A stretch of 35,497 nt of DNA. Origin: Aphodovivens avicola. GTDB lineage: Bacteria; Actinomycetota; Coriobacteriia; Coriobacteriales; Eggerthellaceae. How positions within the stretch are numbered: the first letter of the stretch is position 1; each line of letters opens with the position of its first letter. A program made the position numbers and the translations under genes. Below the pieces are notes generated by a model, which made no database searches, was not told where the DNA came from, and was given only the letters and a program-made list of their open reading frames with translations. The DNA is taken from assembly GCA_018712515.1 (NCBI GenBank), contig DVGW01000041.1, positions 1 to 35,497 on the forward strand, given 5' to 3'. This document shows, piece after piece, positions 1 to 9,003 of this stretch.

Positions 1-1
1 A

Positions 2-77
<76 letters not shown>

Positions 78-90
78 ATCGCGAGGAAAT

Positions 91-119
91 ATATTACTCG
101 AACCCCTGACGCGTTGCAA
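91..119 (-). promoter_or_regulatory. Promoter of tRNA-Gly
   Basis: On the minus strand a -35 box TTGCAA (119-114) and a -10 box TAATAT (96-91) are separated by exactly 17 bases. Transcription would begin near position 84, about 7 bases before the mature tRNA 5' end, as expected for a tRNA gene. Confidence 0.75.
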
Positions 120-276
120 GAACTTTCTTGAACTTTTTTCTATGTTTCGAGCGCGTAACTTTAACGTGTTATCCGTGAGGGGCTGCGCAGCGTCGCGATG
201 CCTTGCATTAGAATACACCGTTAGCTGCAAAGACCCTGCGTCACGGACGCTTGAGCGACGAAGGAGGAATGCGTTC

Positions 277-861
277 ATGGAGCCGAACATCAAAGAGGTC
301 GCGGGGCGTATTCGCGCCCTTCGCGAGGATATGGACATCACCCAGCAGGAGATGGCTGATGCGACCGGACGCAGCCTCTCCGAATACGCCGCGCAGGAAT
401 CCGGCGAGCAGGATCTGTCCTTCACCTTCCTCTACAAATGCGCCAAGAAGCTCGGCGTCGACGTCATCGAGATCCTGACGGGCGAGAACCCGCATCTGAG
501 CGGCTACACGCTCACCCGTGCAGGGGAGGGCCTGTCCATCAAGCGCCGCGCCGGTTTCGAGTACCTGCACAAGGCCGCGCGCCTCAAGGACAAGCTCGCC
601 GAGCCGTTCGTCGTCACCGCTCCGTATCTTGAGGAGGAGCAGGATAAGCCGATCCACCTTTCCTACCATACCGGCCAGGAGCTCGATTTCATCATCTCCG
701 GCAGGATGCGCTTCGCCTACGAAGATCATGTCGAGGAGCTCGGCCCCGGCGATTGCCTGATGTACGACTCCGGCCGCGGCCATGGCATGATCGCCATCGG
801 CGGCGAGCCGTGCGTATTCCTGGCAGTAGTGCTGAAGCCCCAGGTAGATTCGATTATCTAG
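277..861 (+). CDS. XRE-family regulator with C-terminal cupin domain (copy 1)
   Basis: Predicted cytoplasmic DNA-binding regulator of 194 residues. Residues about 7-65 form a lambda-repressor-like helix-turn-helix (ITQQEMADATGRS), and the C-terminal third is a cupin barrel with a YHTGQELDFIISG strand and a final GRGHGM segment that resembles the second cupin motif. The cupin is inferred to sense a small ligand, probably related to the adjacent synthetase's substrate. The ATG at 277 is chosen because an AAGGAGG ribosome site lies at 261-267; an in-frame ATG at 142 would add 45 residues of low-complexity leader without a ribosome site. It is followed by an acyl-CoA synthetase gene, and a second regulator of the same design occurs at 6397 before another synthetase, so local control of that gene is likely. 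The ligand and DNA site are unknown. Confidence 0.88.
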   Translation: MEPNIKEVAGRIRALREDMDITQQEMADATGRSLSEYAAQESGEQDLSFTFLYKCAKKLGVDVIEILTGENPHLSGYTLTRAGEGLSIKRRAGFEYLHKAARLKDKLAEPFVVTAPYLEEEQDKPIHLSYHTGQELDFIISGRMRFAYEDHVEELGPGDCLMYDSGRGHGMIAIGGEPCVFLAVVLKPQVDSII

Positions 862-911
862 GCGTTTGCCGCTCCGTTTCCCGAACCTTGTTTCCGGGAT
901 GGGCAAACGCC
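861..911 (+). repeat. Intergenic hairpin between regulator 1 and synthetase 1
   Basis: The arms GGCGTTTGCC (861-870) and GGCAAACGCC (902-911) pair perfectly over 10 bp and begin on the last base of the regulator's stop codon. The 31-base interior has a short nested CCCG/CGGG pairing. No T-run follows, so this may be a partial terminator, an RNA processing signal or an operator rather than a strong intrinsic terminator. Confidence 0.55.
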
Positions 912-975
912 CTTCGACCGTCGAATCCACCCATCCGGGCGCGCCGCGCCCCCTTCAGCAAAGGAAACCGATCAC

Positions 976-2760
976 ATGAGAAACATCAATCTGCGCTTCG
1001 TCGAGGAGGGCTACGCCGCAGATGGCCAGCTCGAATCCTTCAAGGTCAACTGCCCGGAGGATTTCAACTGCGGCTACGACGTCGTCGACGACATCGCCGT
1101 GAACGATCCCGACCGCCGCGCCATGGTGTGGTGCAATCCCGAAGGGGAGGAGCACTTCTTCACGTTCGGCGAGATGAAGCGCTGGTCGGACAAGACCGCG
1201 AACTTTCTCGCCGCTCAGGGCATCGGCAGGGGCGACATGGTCATGGTCATCCTGCGCCGCCACTACCAGTTCTGGTTCGTCGCCACCGCGCTGGCCAAGC
1301 TCGGTGCGGTCATGGTGCCTGCGACGTTCATGCTCAAGGAGCACGACCTCGAGTACCGTTTGAACGGCGCCTCCATCAAGGCGATCATCTCCACGTCGGT
1401 GGGCGAGATCGCCGACATCATCGACAACGTCGCCGGAACGTGCCCGTCCGTCGAGACGAAGATCCTGGTGAACGGTGCCGGCGGCGGCCTCACGCCGGTC
1501 GATGCGGACAACAAGCCGATCCTGCCCGAAGGCGAGCTCATCGGCCCGGCGCTTTCCGGCCCGGAGGGCATCTGCGCCGCCGGCATCGAACGCGAGGGGT
1601 GGCTCGACTTCAACACGGGCGTGCGCGCCGCGTCCGAGGAGTTCGACCGCAGGCCCACGCTCGCGCGCGATCCGATGCTCATGTACTTCTCGTCGGGCAC
1701 CTCGGGCAACCCCAAGATGGTCCTGCACGACTCGGAGTACGCCATCGCGCATCTCGTCACCGCCAAGCATTGGCACAACGTCGATCCCGAGGGCCTGCAC
1801 TTCACGATCGCCGACACGGGCTGGGGCAAGGCCGTCTGGGGCAAGTACTACGGCCAGTGGCTGATGGAGGCGTGCGTGTTCACGTACGACTTCGACCGCT
1901 TCCATCCGTCCGAGATCCTGACCCTGATCGGGAAGTACCGCGTGACCACGCTGTGCTGCCCTCCGACGATGTACCGCATGATGATGCAGGAGAACATCGA
2001 CCGCTACGACCTCTCCTCGCTCAAATACTCGACGACCGCCGGCGAGGCGCTCAATCCCGACCTTTTCGCGTTCTGGAAGGAGCACACGGGTCTGACGATC
2101 TTCGAGGGCTTCGGCCAGACCGAGACGCCGCTCACCATCGCCAACCTCAAGGGCAGCACGCCCAAGCCCGGCTCGATGGGCAAGCCCGTGCCGCTGTACC
2201 ATATCGAGATCCTCCGTCCCGATGGCACGCCGTGCGACAAGGGCGAGACCGGCGAGGTGTGCATCGACGTCCGCGAGAAGATGGCGGGCATCATGATGGA
2301 GTACTACCGCGACGAGGCGAAGACCAACGCGGCCATGCACGACGGCTGGTACCACACCGGCGACACCGCATGGCGCGACGAGGACGGCTACTACTGGTAC
2401 GTCGGTCGCAACGACGACGTCATCAAGTCGAGCGGCTACCGCATCGGCCCCTTCGAGGTCGAAAGCGCCCTGCTCGAGCACGACGCCGTCCGCGAATGCG
2501 CGGTGACGGGCGTGCCGGATCCGGTGCGCGGCCTGGCCGTCAAGGCGACGGTCGTCCTGGCGGACGGCTTCAAGGGCGGCGACGTGCTGACCGAGGAGCT
2601 GCAGCACTGGGTCAAGCACCGCACGGCGCCTTACAAGTACCCGCGCATCATCGAGTACGTCGACGCGCTCCCCAAGACGGTCAACGGCAAGATCCGCCGT
2701 GCTGCCATCCGCGAGGCGGACGAGCGCAAGGAGCGCGAGGTGCCGGAGGGCCTGATCTAG
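976..2760 (+). CDS. AMP-forming acyl-CoA synthetase (copy 1)
   Basis: ANL-superfamily enzyme of 594 residues that activates a carboxylic acid with ATP and CoA through an acyl-adenylate, or runs in reverse to recover ATP. Visible signatures are the phosphate loop YFSSGTSGNPK (about 237-247), the A5 motif GFGQTE (about 378), the A7 motif WYHTGDTAW (458-466), the hinge GRNDDVIKSSGYRIGP, and the A10 lysine in VNGKIRR (K572), the residue usually regulated by acylation in this family. The domain layout matches medium-chain or acetyl-CoA synthetase-like proteins; the chain-length preference cannot be read from sequence. A ribosome site AAAGGA lies about 10 bases before the ATG. Its stop overlaps the GTG start of the next gene, so it is probably co-transcribed with the P-loop gene and the oxidoreductase downstream. 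A paralogue lies at 7155. Confidence 0.9.
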   Translation: MRNINLRFVEEGYAADGQLESFKVNCPEDFNCGYDVVDDIAVNDPDRRAMVWCNPEGEEHFFTFGEMKRWSDKTANFLAAQGIGRGDMVMVILRRHYQFWFVATALAKLGAVMVPATFMLKEHDLEYRLNGASIKAIISTSVGEIADIIDNVAGTCPSVETKILVNGAGGGLTPVDADNKPILPEGELIGPALSGPEGICAAGIEREGWLDFNTGVRAASEEFDRRPTLARDPMLMYFSSGTSGNPKMVLHDSEYAIAHLVTAKHWHNVDPEGLHFTIADTGWGKAVWGKYYGQWLMEACVFTYDFDRFHPSEILTLIGKYRVTTLCCPPTMYRMMMQENIDRYDLSSLKYSTTAGEALNPDLFAFWKEHTGLTIFEGFGQTETPLTIANLKGSTPKPGSMGKPVPLYHIEILRPDGTPCDKGETGEVCIDVREKMAGIMMEYYRDEAKTNAAMHDGWYHTGDTAWRDEDGYYWYVGRNDDVIKSSGYRIGPFEVESALLEHDAVRECAVTGVPDPVRGLAVKATVVLADGFKGGDVLTEELQHWVKHRTAPYKYPRIIEYVDALPKTVNGKIRRAAIREADERKEREVPEGLI

Positions 2761-3533
2761 TGGATGCGCCCGAGGGACAGAGCCTATCGGTCGGGTTCGA
2801 CGGCATCGCGGGGCTCCTCGCGCCGATCACCATCGTCTGCGGACACTACGGGGTCGGCAAGACGAGCCTGTCGGTGAGCCTGGCGATCGACGCGGCGCGC
2901 GCCGGCTGGGACGTCGTGCTGTCGGACATGGATGTGGTCAACCCGTATTTCCGCTCGAGCGATTACAAGGCGGTGGTCGAAGGCGCGGGCGTGCGGCTCA
3001 TCGAGCCGGTGTACGCGCGCTCCAACGTGGACGGCCCGAGCATCACCAACGAGACGGCGGGCGCGATCGAGTGGGCGTCCCGCGACGCCGGCGAAGCCGG
3101 GAAGCCGCGTCTTTTGATCATCGACGCGGGCGGGGACGATTCGGGCGCCACCGTGCTCGGGCGGTTCAGCGCCGCCATCGAGGCTGCCGGATACGGGATG
3201 CTCTACGTCGTCAACCGCCAGCGCGGTTTCGAGCACACGCCGGAGGAGGCAGCAGCCTTCCTGCGCGAGATCGAGGAGGCGAGCCACCTGTCCGCCACGG
3301 CGGTCGTGGGCAACACGCATCTCAAGTCCGACACGACGCTTGACACGATCGCGGAGGGCATCCCCTTCGCGCAGTCGTGCGCCGACGCGGTCGGGCTGCC
3401 GCTTCTGTTCGCGACCATGCCGAAGGGGCTCGATCAGGGCATCGCCGACCGGGAAACCGCCCGCATTCGACAGATGCTCGACGGCGTGCCGCTGTACGGT
3501 ATGGGATTATACGTACTGGCTCCATGGGAATAG
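2760..3533 (+). CDS. P-loop NTPase of the 2-oxoacid oxidoreductase operon
   Basis: Predicted cytoplasmic ATP-binding protein of 257 residues with a Walker A motif GHYGVGKTS (28-36), a DMDVVNPYFR segment resembling the deviant Walker region of MinD/CobQ/ParA-like NTPases, and an acidic strand LLIIDAGGDD. The start is the GTG at 2760, whose G is the last base of the preceding stop codon; GGAGGG at 2745-2750 is correctly spaced. It lies between a synthetase gene and the ferredoxin subunit of a 2-oxoacid:ferredoxin oxidoreductase, with 58 bases to the latter. From memory, similar NTPases are found in comparable clostridial clusters, but no function is established. A role in cofactor or Fe-S insertion, or in enzyme activation, is only inference. 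Confidence 0.8.
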   Translation: MDAPEGQSLSVGFDGIAGLLAPITIVCGHYGVGKTSLSVSLAIDAARAGWDVVLSDMDVVNPYFRSSDYKAVVEGAGVRLIEPVYARSNVDGPSITNETAGAIEWASRDAGEAGKPRLLIIDAGGDDSGATVLGRFSAAIEAAGYGMLYVVNRQRGFEHTPEEAAAFLREIEEASHLSATAVVGNTHLKSDTTLDTIAEGIPFAQSCADAVGLPLLFATMPKGLDQGIADRETARIRQMLDGVPLYGMGLYVLAPWE

Positions 3534-3591
3534 GCAACTGCGTCCGCTGCCGCAACGGCGCGGCGCCAAGATAAGACGAGAGAAGGCGATT

Positions 3592-3798
3592 ATGGCGAGG
3601 ATCAGCGTAGACGACGGCTTCTGCAAGGGCTGCGGCCTGTGCGTCGATGCGTGCCCGGTGGGCATCATCGAGCTTGACCACGACGTCATCACGGCCAAGG
3701 GCTACCATCCCGCGCGATGCGTGGATGAGGAGCGCTGCACGGGTTGCTGCTCGTGCGCGACGATGTGTCCGGACGTGGCTATCACGGTAATGAGGTAG
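3592..3798 (+). CDS. 2-oxoacid:ferredoxin oxidoreductase, ferredoxin-like delta subunit
   Basis: A 68-residue dicluster ferredoxin subunit. Two CxxCxxCxxxCP motifs are present, the first at C11, C14, C17, C21 and the second at C49, C52, C55, C59, each expected to bind one [4Fe-4S] cluster. It would carry electrons from the thiamine-diphosphate subunit to free ferredoxin. Its place immediately before the alpha, beta and gamma subunit genes, with only 5 bases to the alpha gene, matches the four-subunit Por/Vor/Kor architecture. The ATG at 3592 follows an AGAAGG ribosome site. Confidence 0.92.
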   Translation: MARISVDDGFCKGCGLCVDACPVGIIELDHDVITAKGYHPARCVDEERCTGCCSCATMCPDVAITVMR

Positions 3799-3803
3799 AT
3801 GCT

Positions 3804-4889
3804 ATGGCAGAGAAAGTTTTGATGAAGGGCAACGAGGCTCTCGCGGAGAGCGCGATCCGCGCGGGATGCCGCTTCTTTTTCGGGTATCCGATCACGCCGC
3901 AGACCGAGCTCGCGGCCTACATGGCGAAGCGCATGCCCAAGGTGGGGGGCACCTACCTGCAGGCTGAAAGCGAGATTGCCGCGATCAACATGGTGTACGG
4001 CGCCGCTTCCGCCGGTGCGCGCGCGATGACGTCGTCCTCGAGCCCGGGCGTGTCCCTCAAGGGCGAGGGCGTCTCCTACATGTCGGGCAGCGACCTGCCC
4101 GGCGTCATCATCAACGTCCAGCGCGGCGGTCCGGGCCTCGGCGGCATCCAGCCGTCCCAGTCCGACTACTGGCAGGCGACGCGCGCGATGGGCCATGGCG
4201 ACCATCGCCTGGTCGTGTTCGCGCCCGCGACGGTGCAGGAGATGGCCGATCTGATCTTCGACGCGTTCGATGTGGCGGACCGCTACCGCACGCCGGTCAT
4301 GATCCTCGCCGACGGCATGCTCGGCCAGATGATGGAGCCCGTCGTGCTCCCCGAGGCGATCGCTCCGGAGGATCTGCCCGCCAAGCCGTGGGCGACCGAC
4401 GGCCATAAGAGCAAGCGCCCGCACAACATCACCAACTCGCTGTACCTGACGGCCGAGGACCTCGAGGATCTCAACATCGAGCGCTACAGGCGCTACGAGC
4501 AGATCCAGGCCGAGGAGCAGCGCGCCGAGACGTTCCTCGTCGAGGACGCCGAGATCGTGCTCGTCGCGTTCGGCGCCACGAGCCGCATCTGCCGCTCCGC
4601 CGTGCGCGCCGCGCGCGACGAGGGCATCAAGGCCGGTCTCATCAGGCCCATCACCCTGTGGCCTTTCCCGGAGGACGCCATCAAGGCGACGGTCCCGACC
4701 GCCAAGGCCTATCTGTCCGTCGAGATGAGCATGGGCCAGATGGTCGACGACGTGCGCCTGGTCGTCAACGGCGCGCGCCCGGTCGAGTTCTACGGCCGCA
4801 CCGGCGGCGTCATCCCCACGCCCGACGAGGTGCTGGGCAAGATCCGCGAGATGGCCGCTTCCATCGATTCCGCGAAAGGAGGGGAGTAG
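3804..4889 (+). CDS. vorB: 2-oxoacid:ferredoxin oxidoreductase, alpha subunit (VorB/KorA type)
   Basis: A 361-residue subunit carrying the pyrimidine-binding and transketolase C-terminal-like domains. The N-terminus has the family hallmark GYPITPQTE and an SSSPGVSLKGEG segment; the C-terminal half (VLVAFGATSRICRSAVRAAR) is the typical domain II. With the beta, gamma and delta subunits it catalyses CoA-dependent oxidative decarboxylation of a 2-oxoacid with ferredoxin as acceptor. The vorB label follows how genes in this cluster arrangement are usually named; whether the substrate is a branched-chain 2-oxoacid, 2-oxoglutarate or another acid is not decided by the sequence. GAGG near 3792 serves as a ribosome site inside the end of the ferredoxin gene, which suggests translational coupling. 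Confidence 0.88.
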   Translation: MAEKVLMKGNEALAESAIRAGCRFFFGYPITPQTELAAYMAKRMPKVGGTYLQAESEIAAINMVYGAASAGARAMTSSSSPGVSLKGEGVSYMSGSDLPGVIINVQRGGPGLGGIQPSQSDYWQATRAMGHGDHRLVVFAPATVQEMADLIFDAFDVADRYRTPVMILADGMLGQMMEPVVLPEAIAPEDLPAKPWATDGHKSKRPHNITNSLYLTAEDLEDLNIERYRRYEQIQAEEQRAETFLVEDAEIVLVAFGATSRICRSAVRAARDEGIKAGLIRPITLWPFPEDAIKATVPTAKAYLSVEMSMGQMVDDVRLVVNGARPVEFYGRTGGVIPTPDEVLGKIREMAASIDSAKGGE

Positions 4890-4891
4890 GC

Positions 4892-5733
<842 letters not shown>

Positions 5734-5737
<4 letters not shown>

Positions 5738-6270
5738 GCCGCACGCTTAACGTGGTGCTGGCCGGATTCGGCGGCCAGGGCCTGCTGTTCGCCGGCAAGC
5801 TGATCGCCTATGCCGGCCTCATCGAGGATCGCCAGGTCTCCTGGCTGCCCTCTTACGGCCCCGAGATGCGCGGCGGCACCGCCAACTGCAGCGTGTGCCT
5901 GTCCGACGAGCCCATCGGCAGCCCGCTCGTGCTCGCGCCGGACGCCCTCATCGCGATGAACCAGCCCTCGATCGACAAGTTCGCCCCCGTCGTGACCGAC
6001 GGCGGCGTCGTCGTCGCGGACATGACGCTGATCGGCAGCGTCCCTGCGGCCCCGCAGGCCAAGATCATCGAGCTTCCCGCCACGCAGATGGCCGAGGACG
6101 CCGGCTTCAAGCAGCTCGCCAACATCATCTGCGCCGGACGCTTGTGGGCCGAGACCCGCTTCTGCGAGGAGGAGACGCTCTTCAAGGCGATGGAGAAGTG
6201 CGTTCCCGCCCGCAAGGCGCAGATGCTCGAGCTGAACAAGCAGGCCCTGCGCATCGGCATGGAGGCTTAA
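5734..6270 (+). CDS. 2-oxoacid:ferredoxin oxidoreductase, gamma subunit
   Basis: A 178-residue subunit with the family's N-terminal LAGFGGQGLLFAGKL motif and the SYGPEMRGGTANC segment, both characteristic of the POR gamma domain that contributes to CoA binding. It begins at an ATG overlapping the beta stop by 4 bases, with AAGGAGG at 5721-5727. It is the last gene of the cluster; after it comes a 32-base inverted repeat (6296-6376) before the second XRE-cupin gene, which suggests the transcription unit may end or be modulated there. Confidence 0.92.
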
Positions 6271-6295
6271 GGGGTTCCGTCGACCTGCCGTCCGA

Positions 6296-6376
6296 ATGAG
6301 AAAAAGGGACAGTCACTTTTTCTCATTCGGAGGCGTTGTGAACCAATGAGAAAAAGTGACTGTCCCTTTTTCTCAT
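6296..6376. repeat. Perfect 32-base inverted repeat with 17-base spacer
   Basis: The segment 6296-6327 is the exact reverse complement of 6345-6376, with a 17-base spacer. Each arm is itself a near-palindrome, starting with ATGAGAAAAAG and ending with CTTTTTCTCATT around a core GGGACAGTCAC, so several competing hairpins are possible. The AT-rich arms differ sharply from the GC-rich neighbours. The layout resembles paired REP-type (BIME) elements; it could also act as a bidirectional terminator, since each arm ends in a T-rich tract. From memory, motifs with a GGGACAGT core flanked by A/T runs are dispersed repeats in several bacterial groups; no transposase is nearby. Confidence 0.85.
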
Positions 6377-6396
6377 CTTGTTGAAAGGATTGTCTG

Positions 6397-6957
6397 ATGC
6401 CTGAAGACGAGCAGGAGCTCCACGAGATCGGCGAGCGTATCAAGGGCTTGCGCGAGGCGTGCGACGTGTCCGTCGAGGACATGGCGGCCGAGCTCGATGT
6501 CCCGGTCGAGACGTACCTGAAGTGGGAGGAGACCGGCGCCGACGTGCCGATCTCGGCCATCTACCATATGGCACGCGAGTTCGGCGTCGAGTTCACCGAG
6601 ATCCTCACCGGCACCGCCGCCAAACTCGACACCTACCATGTCGTGCGCCGCGGCGAGGGCAAGGAAGTCGATCGCTACCCGGGTTACCATTACGACGACA
6701 TGGCGTGGCGCTTCGCGGACAAGATCATGCAGCCGCTGCTCGTCGTCCTCGATCCGTCGGACGAGCCCGCCAAACTCGTGACGCATCGCGGCCAGGAGTT
6801 CAACTTCGTCATCGAGGGGTCGATCACGGTCGTCTTCGATGACAAGGAGATCGTCTTGAACCAATGGGACAGCATCTACTTTAATCCGATGCACCCCCAT
6901 GGCCAGCGCTGCCACGGCGACAAGGTGGCCAAATTTATCACCATCATTGCGGAGTAG
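6397..6957 (+). CDS. XRE-family regulator with C-terminal cupin domain (copy 2)
   Basis: A 186-residue paralogue of the regulator at 277. The N-terminal HTH spans about residues 8-65, with a FTEILTG segment matching the VIEILTG of copy 1, then a YHVVRRGEG linker and a cupin domain with HRGQEFNFVIEG and NPMHPHGQRC, which supply the histidines and glutamate expected at a metal-binding cupin centre. It is more canonical there than copy 1. A GAAAGGA ribosome site lies 9 bases before the ATG. It precedes the second acyl-CoA synthetase gene and probably controls it, sensing an acid or acyl-CoA; the effector is unknown. Confidence 0.88.
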   Translation: MPEDEQELHEIGERIKGLREACDVSVEDMAAELDVPVETYLKWEETGADVPISAIYHMAREFGVEFTEILTGTAAKLDTYHVVRRGEGKEVDRYPGYHYDDMAWRFADKIMQPLLVVLDPSDEPAKLVTHRGQEFNFVIEGSITVVFDDKEIVLNQWDSIYFNPMHPHGQRCHGDKVAKFITIIAE

Positions 6958-6960
6958 TTT

Positions 6961-7088
6961 GTTTCGCCGGTCTGCCGACCGGCGAAACGAGTCGACGCTG
7001 CGAAGCCGTGATGCGCCTCTGAGCCGCGCGATCCCGCAGGCTTGCGTACCGAAGTACGCGTCGCCTGCAAGATCCCACGGCTCAGAGG
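6961..7088. repeat. Palindromic repeat cluster (two hairpins)
   Basis: Two inverted repeats fill the gap between regulator 2 and synthetase 2. The first pairs GTTTCGCCGGTC (6961-6972) with GACCGGCGAAAC (6977-6988) perfectly around a TGCC loop. The second is an imperfect stem of roughly 35 bp from 7016 to 7088, with CCTCTGAGCCG pairing with CGGCTCAGAGG at the base and GTAC-CGAA-GTAC at the tip. Neither is followed by a T-run. They look like dispersed palindromic elements or transcript-processing structures rather than ordinary terminators. Confidence 0.7.
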
Positions 7089-7154
7089 CACCTCTCAGCT
7101 TCTCGCTGACGCTACGAACGATCTGTACGTTCATCTTTCTTGAAAAGGGATATT

Positions 7155-8828
7155 GTGGATCACATTCTGAGGAAATACTGCCCGCGTATCGAGTTCGACT
7201 CGTACGAGGACTTTTACGAGAACTTCCGCATCGAGGTGCCCGAGGCGTTCAACTTCGGCTTCGATGTCGTGGACGAATGGGCGCGCGTCGAGCCTGAGAA
7301 GCGCGCGCTCGTGTGGTGCGACGACCATGGCGCCGAGCGTACGTTCACGTTCACGGACATCTCGAAGCTCTCCAACAAGACCGCCAACGCGTTTCGCCGG
7401 CTCGGCATCGGCAAGGGCGATGTCGTCATGATGATCCTGCGCCGCCGCTGGGAGTACTGGGTGTGCGCGGTCGCCCTGCATAAGCTGGGAGCCACGGTCA
7501 TCCCCGCGTCCCTTCAGCTGACGAAAAAGGACATCGTCTATCGCGCCGCAAGCGCCGAGGTCAAGATGATGGTGTGCGTCGATGACGCCTACGTCGTCGA
7601 ACAGACCGAGGAGGCGCTGCCCGAATCGCCGACCATCAAGGACAAGATCATCGTCGCGGGCGAACGCGAAGGCTGGCATTCCTTCGACGAGCTGATCGCC
7701 GACGAAAGCGACGAGTTCGAGCGTCCGACGGGGGAGGAGGGCGTGACCAGCAAGGACATCATGCTGATCTACTTCACCTCCGGAACGACGGGCATGGCCA
7801 AGGCGGTGTGCCACAACTTCGCGCATCCGCTCGGCCATATCCTCACCGCGCGTTACTGGCAGCAGGTCCAGGAGGACAAGCTGCACATGAGCGTCACCGA
7901 CAGCGGCTGGGCCAAGTTCGGCTGGGGCAAGATCTACGGGCAGTGGATCTGCGGCGCGACCATCTTCGCGTACGACATGGACAAGTTCATTCCCATCAAG
8001 CTGCTCCAGCACATGCAGGACTACAAGCTCACGACGTTCTGCGCGCCGCCGACGATGTACCGTTTCATGCTCCAGGAGGACGTCGCGTCCTACGATCTTT
8101 CGAGCATCCAGAACTTCGCGACGGCCGGCGAGCCGCTCAACCCCGAGGTCACGATCGCGTGGGAGCGCCTCACCGGCAAGAAGATCCGCGAGGGGTTCGG
8201 CCAGACGGAGGGTCCGGTGCTGCTTGCCACCTATCCGTGGATCGAGCCGCGCCCCGGTTCGATGGGCAAGCCGTCGCCGCTGCTCAACATCAAGCTGCTC
8301 GACGACGCGGGCAACGAGGTCCCCGACGGCGAGGAGGGCGCGATCTGCGTCACCGGTCTGAAGGAGGCGTATCCTCCGGGCCTGTTCGTTGGCTACTTTC
8401 ATGACGAGGACCGCACGCGCGAAGCGCTCGGCGGCGAGTATTACAACCTCCACGACATGGCGTGGCGCGACTCTGACGGGTACTGCTTCTTCGTCGGCCG
8501 CAACGACGACGTCATCAAGTGCTCGGGTTACCGCATCGGCCCCTTCGAGGTTGAGAGCGCGCTGATCGAGCATCCCGCCGTCGTCGAGTGCGCCGTCACC
8601 GCCGCGCCCGACCCGATCCGCGGCAAGGTCGTCAAGGCCACGATCGTGCTCGCGCGCGGCTACGAGCCCTCCGACGAGCTGGTCAAGGAGCTGCAGAACC
8701 ACGTCAAGCACACGACCGCCCCGTACAAGTACCCGCGCATCGTCGAGTTCGTCGACGAGCTGCCCAAGACCATCGGCGGCAAGATCAAGCGCAAGCTGAT
8801 CCGCCAAAACGACGGCATCCACGACTAG
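7155..8828 (+). CDS. AMP-forming acyl-CoA synthetase (copy 2)
   Basis: A 557-residue ANL-family enzyme, paralogue of the synthetase at 976 and sharing most of its motifs: IYFTSGTTGMAK (about 205-216), GFGQTEG, GRNDDVIKCSGYRIGP and the A10 lysine K543 in IGGKIKRK. Unlike copy 1, the A7 motif reads YYNLHDMAW, so the usual Thr-Gly before the ribose-binding aspartate is replaced by Leu-His. The GTG at 7155 is preferred because AAAAGGGA lies at 7143-7150; a TTG at 7140 is in frame but has no ribosome site before it. The substrate is unknown. Sequence divergence from copy 1 in the substrate-binding half suggests a different acyl group. Confidence 0.88.
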   Translation: MDHILRKYCPRIEFDSYEDFYENFRIEVPEAFNFGFDVVDEWARVEPEKRALVWCDDHGAERTFTFTDISKLSNKTANAFRRLGIGKGDVVMMILRRRWEYWVCAVALHKLGATVIPASLQLTKKDIVYRAASAEVKMMVCVDDAYVVEQTEEALPESPTIKDKIIVAGEREGWHSFDELIADESDEFERPTGEEGVTSKDIMLIYFTSGTTGMAKAVCHNFAHPLGHILTARYWQQVQEDKLHMSVTDSGWAKFGWGKIYGQWICGATIFAYDMDKFIPIKLLQHMQDYKLTTFCAPPTMYRFMLQEDVASYDLSSIQNFATAGEPLNPEVTIAWERLTGKKIREGFGQTEGPVLLATYPWIEPRPGSMGKPSPLLNIKLLDDAGNEVPDGEEGAICVTGLKEAYPPGLFVGYFHDEDRTREALGGEYYNLHDMAWRDSDGYCFFVGRNDDVIKCSGYRIGPFEVESALIEHPAVVECAVTAAPDPIRGKVVKATIVLARGYEPSDELVKELQNHVKHTTAPYKYPRIVEFVDELPKTIGGKIKRKLIRQNDGIHD

Positions 8829-8886
8829 GAGCTTGGCGTATCCTGCCATCGCGGGCTTTCCGACGCGATCGTTCAACGAAGAGCAC

Positions 8887-8936
8887 GCGCCCCGTCCCGT
8901 CGCATCTATCTAGAATGCGGCGGAACGGGGCGCTTT
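8887..8936 (+). terminator. Hairpin downstream of acyl-CoA synthetase 2
   Basis: The 19-base arms 8887-8905 and 8915-8933 pair with one G-U and one mismatch around a 9-base loop, with a GCGCCCCG/CGGGGCGC base. A short T-rich tract (TTTCCGTTT) follows on the plus strand. It lies between convergent genes (synthetase 2 and the minus-strand zinc-ribbon gene), so it may end transcription from one or both sides. Confidence 0.65.
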
Positions 8937-9003
8937 CCGTTTCGGAGATCGCTGCTGCTCCAGCACGCGGATGGCGTCGCTGCCCGCGATGGCGGTCTCG
9001 TCT

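Noticed and set aside
142..276. N-terminal extension of the first XRE-cupin regulator
   Set aside because: No ribosome site at 142; a strong one lies before the ATG at 277, and the paralogue at 6397 has no such extension.
3804..4889. Firm assignment of the oxidoreductase to valine-type substrates
   Set aside because: The name follows annotation practice; the sequence alone does not distinguish Por, Vor, Kor or Ior specificity.
7140..7154. TTG start of acyl-CoA synthetase 2 at 7140
   Set aside because: The only ribosome site lies after it and is correctly spaced for the GTG at 7155.
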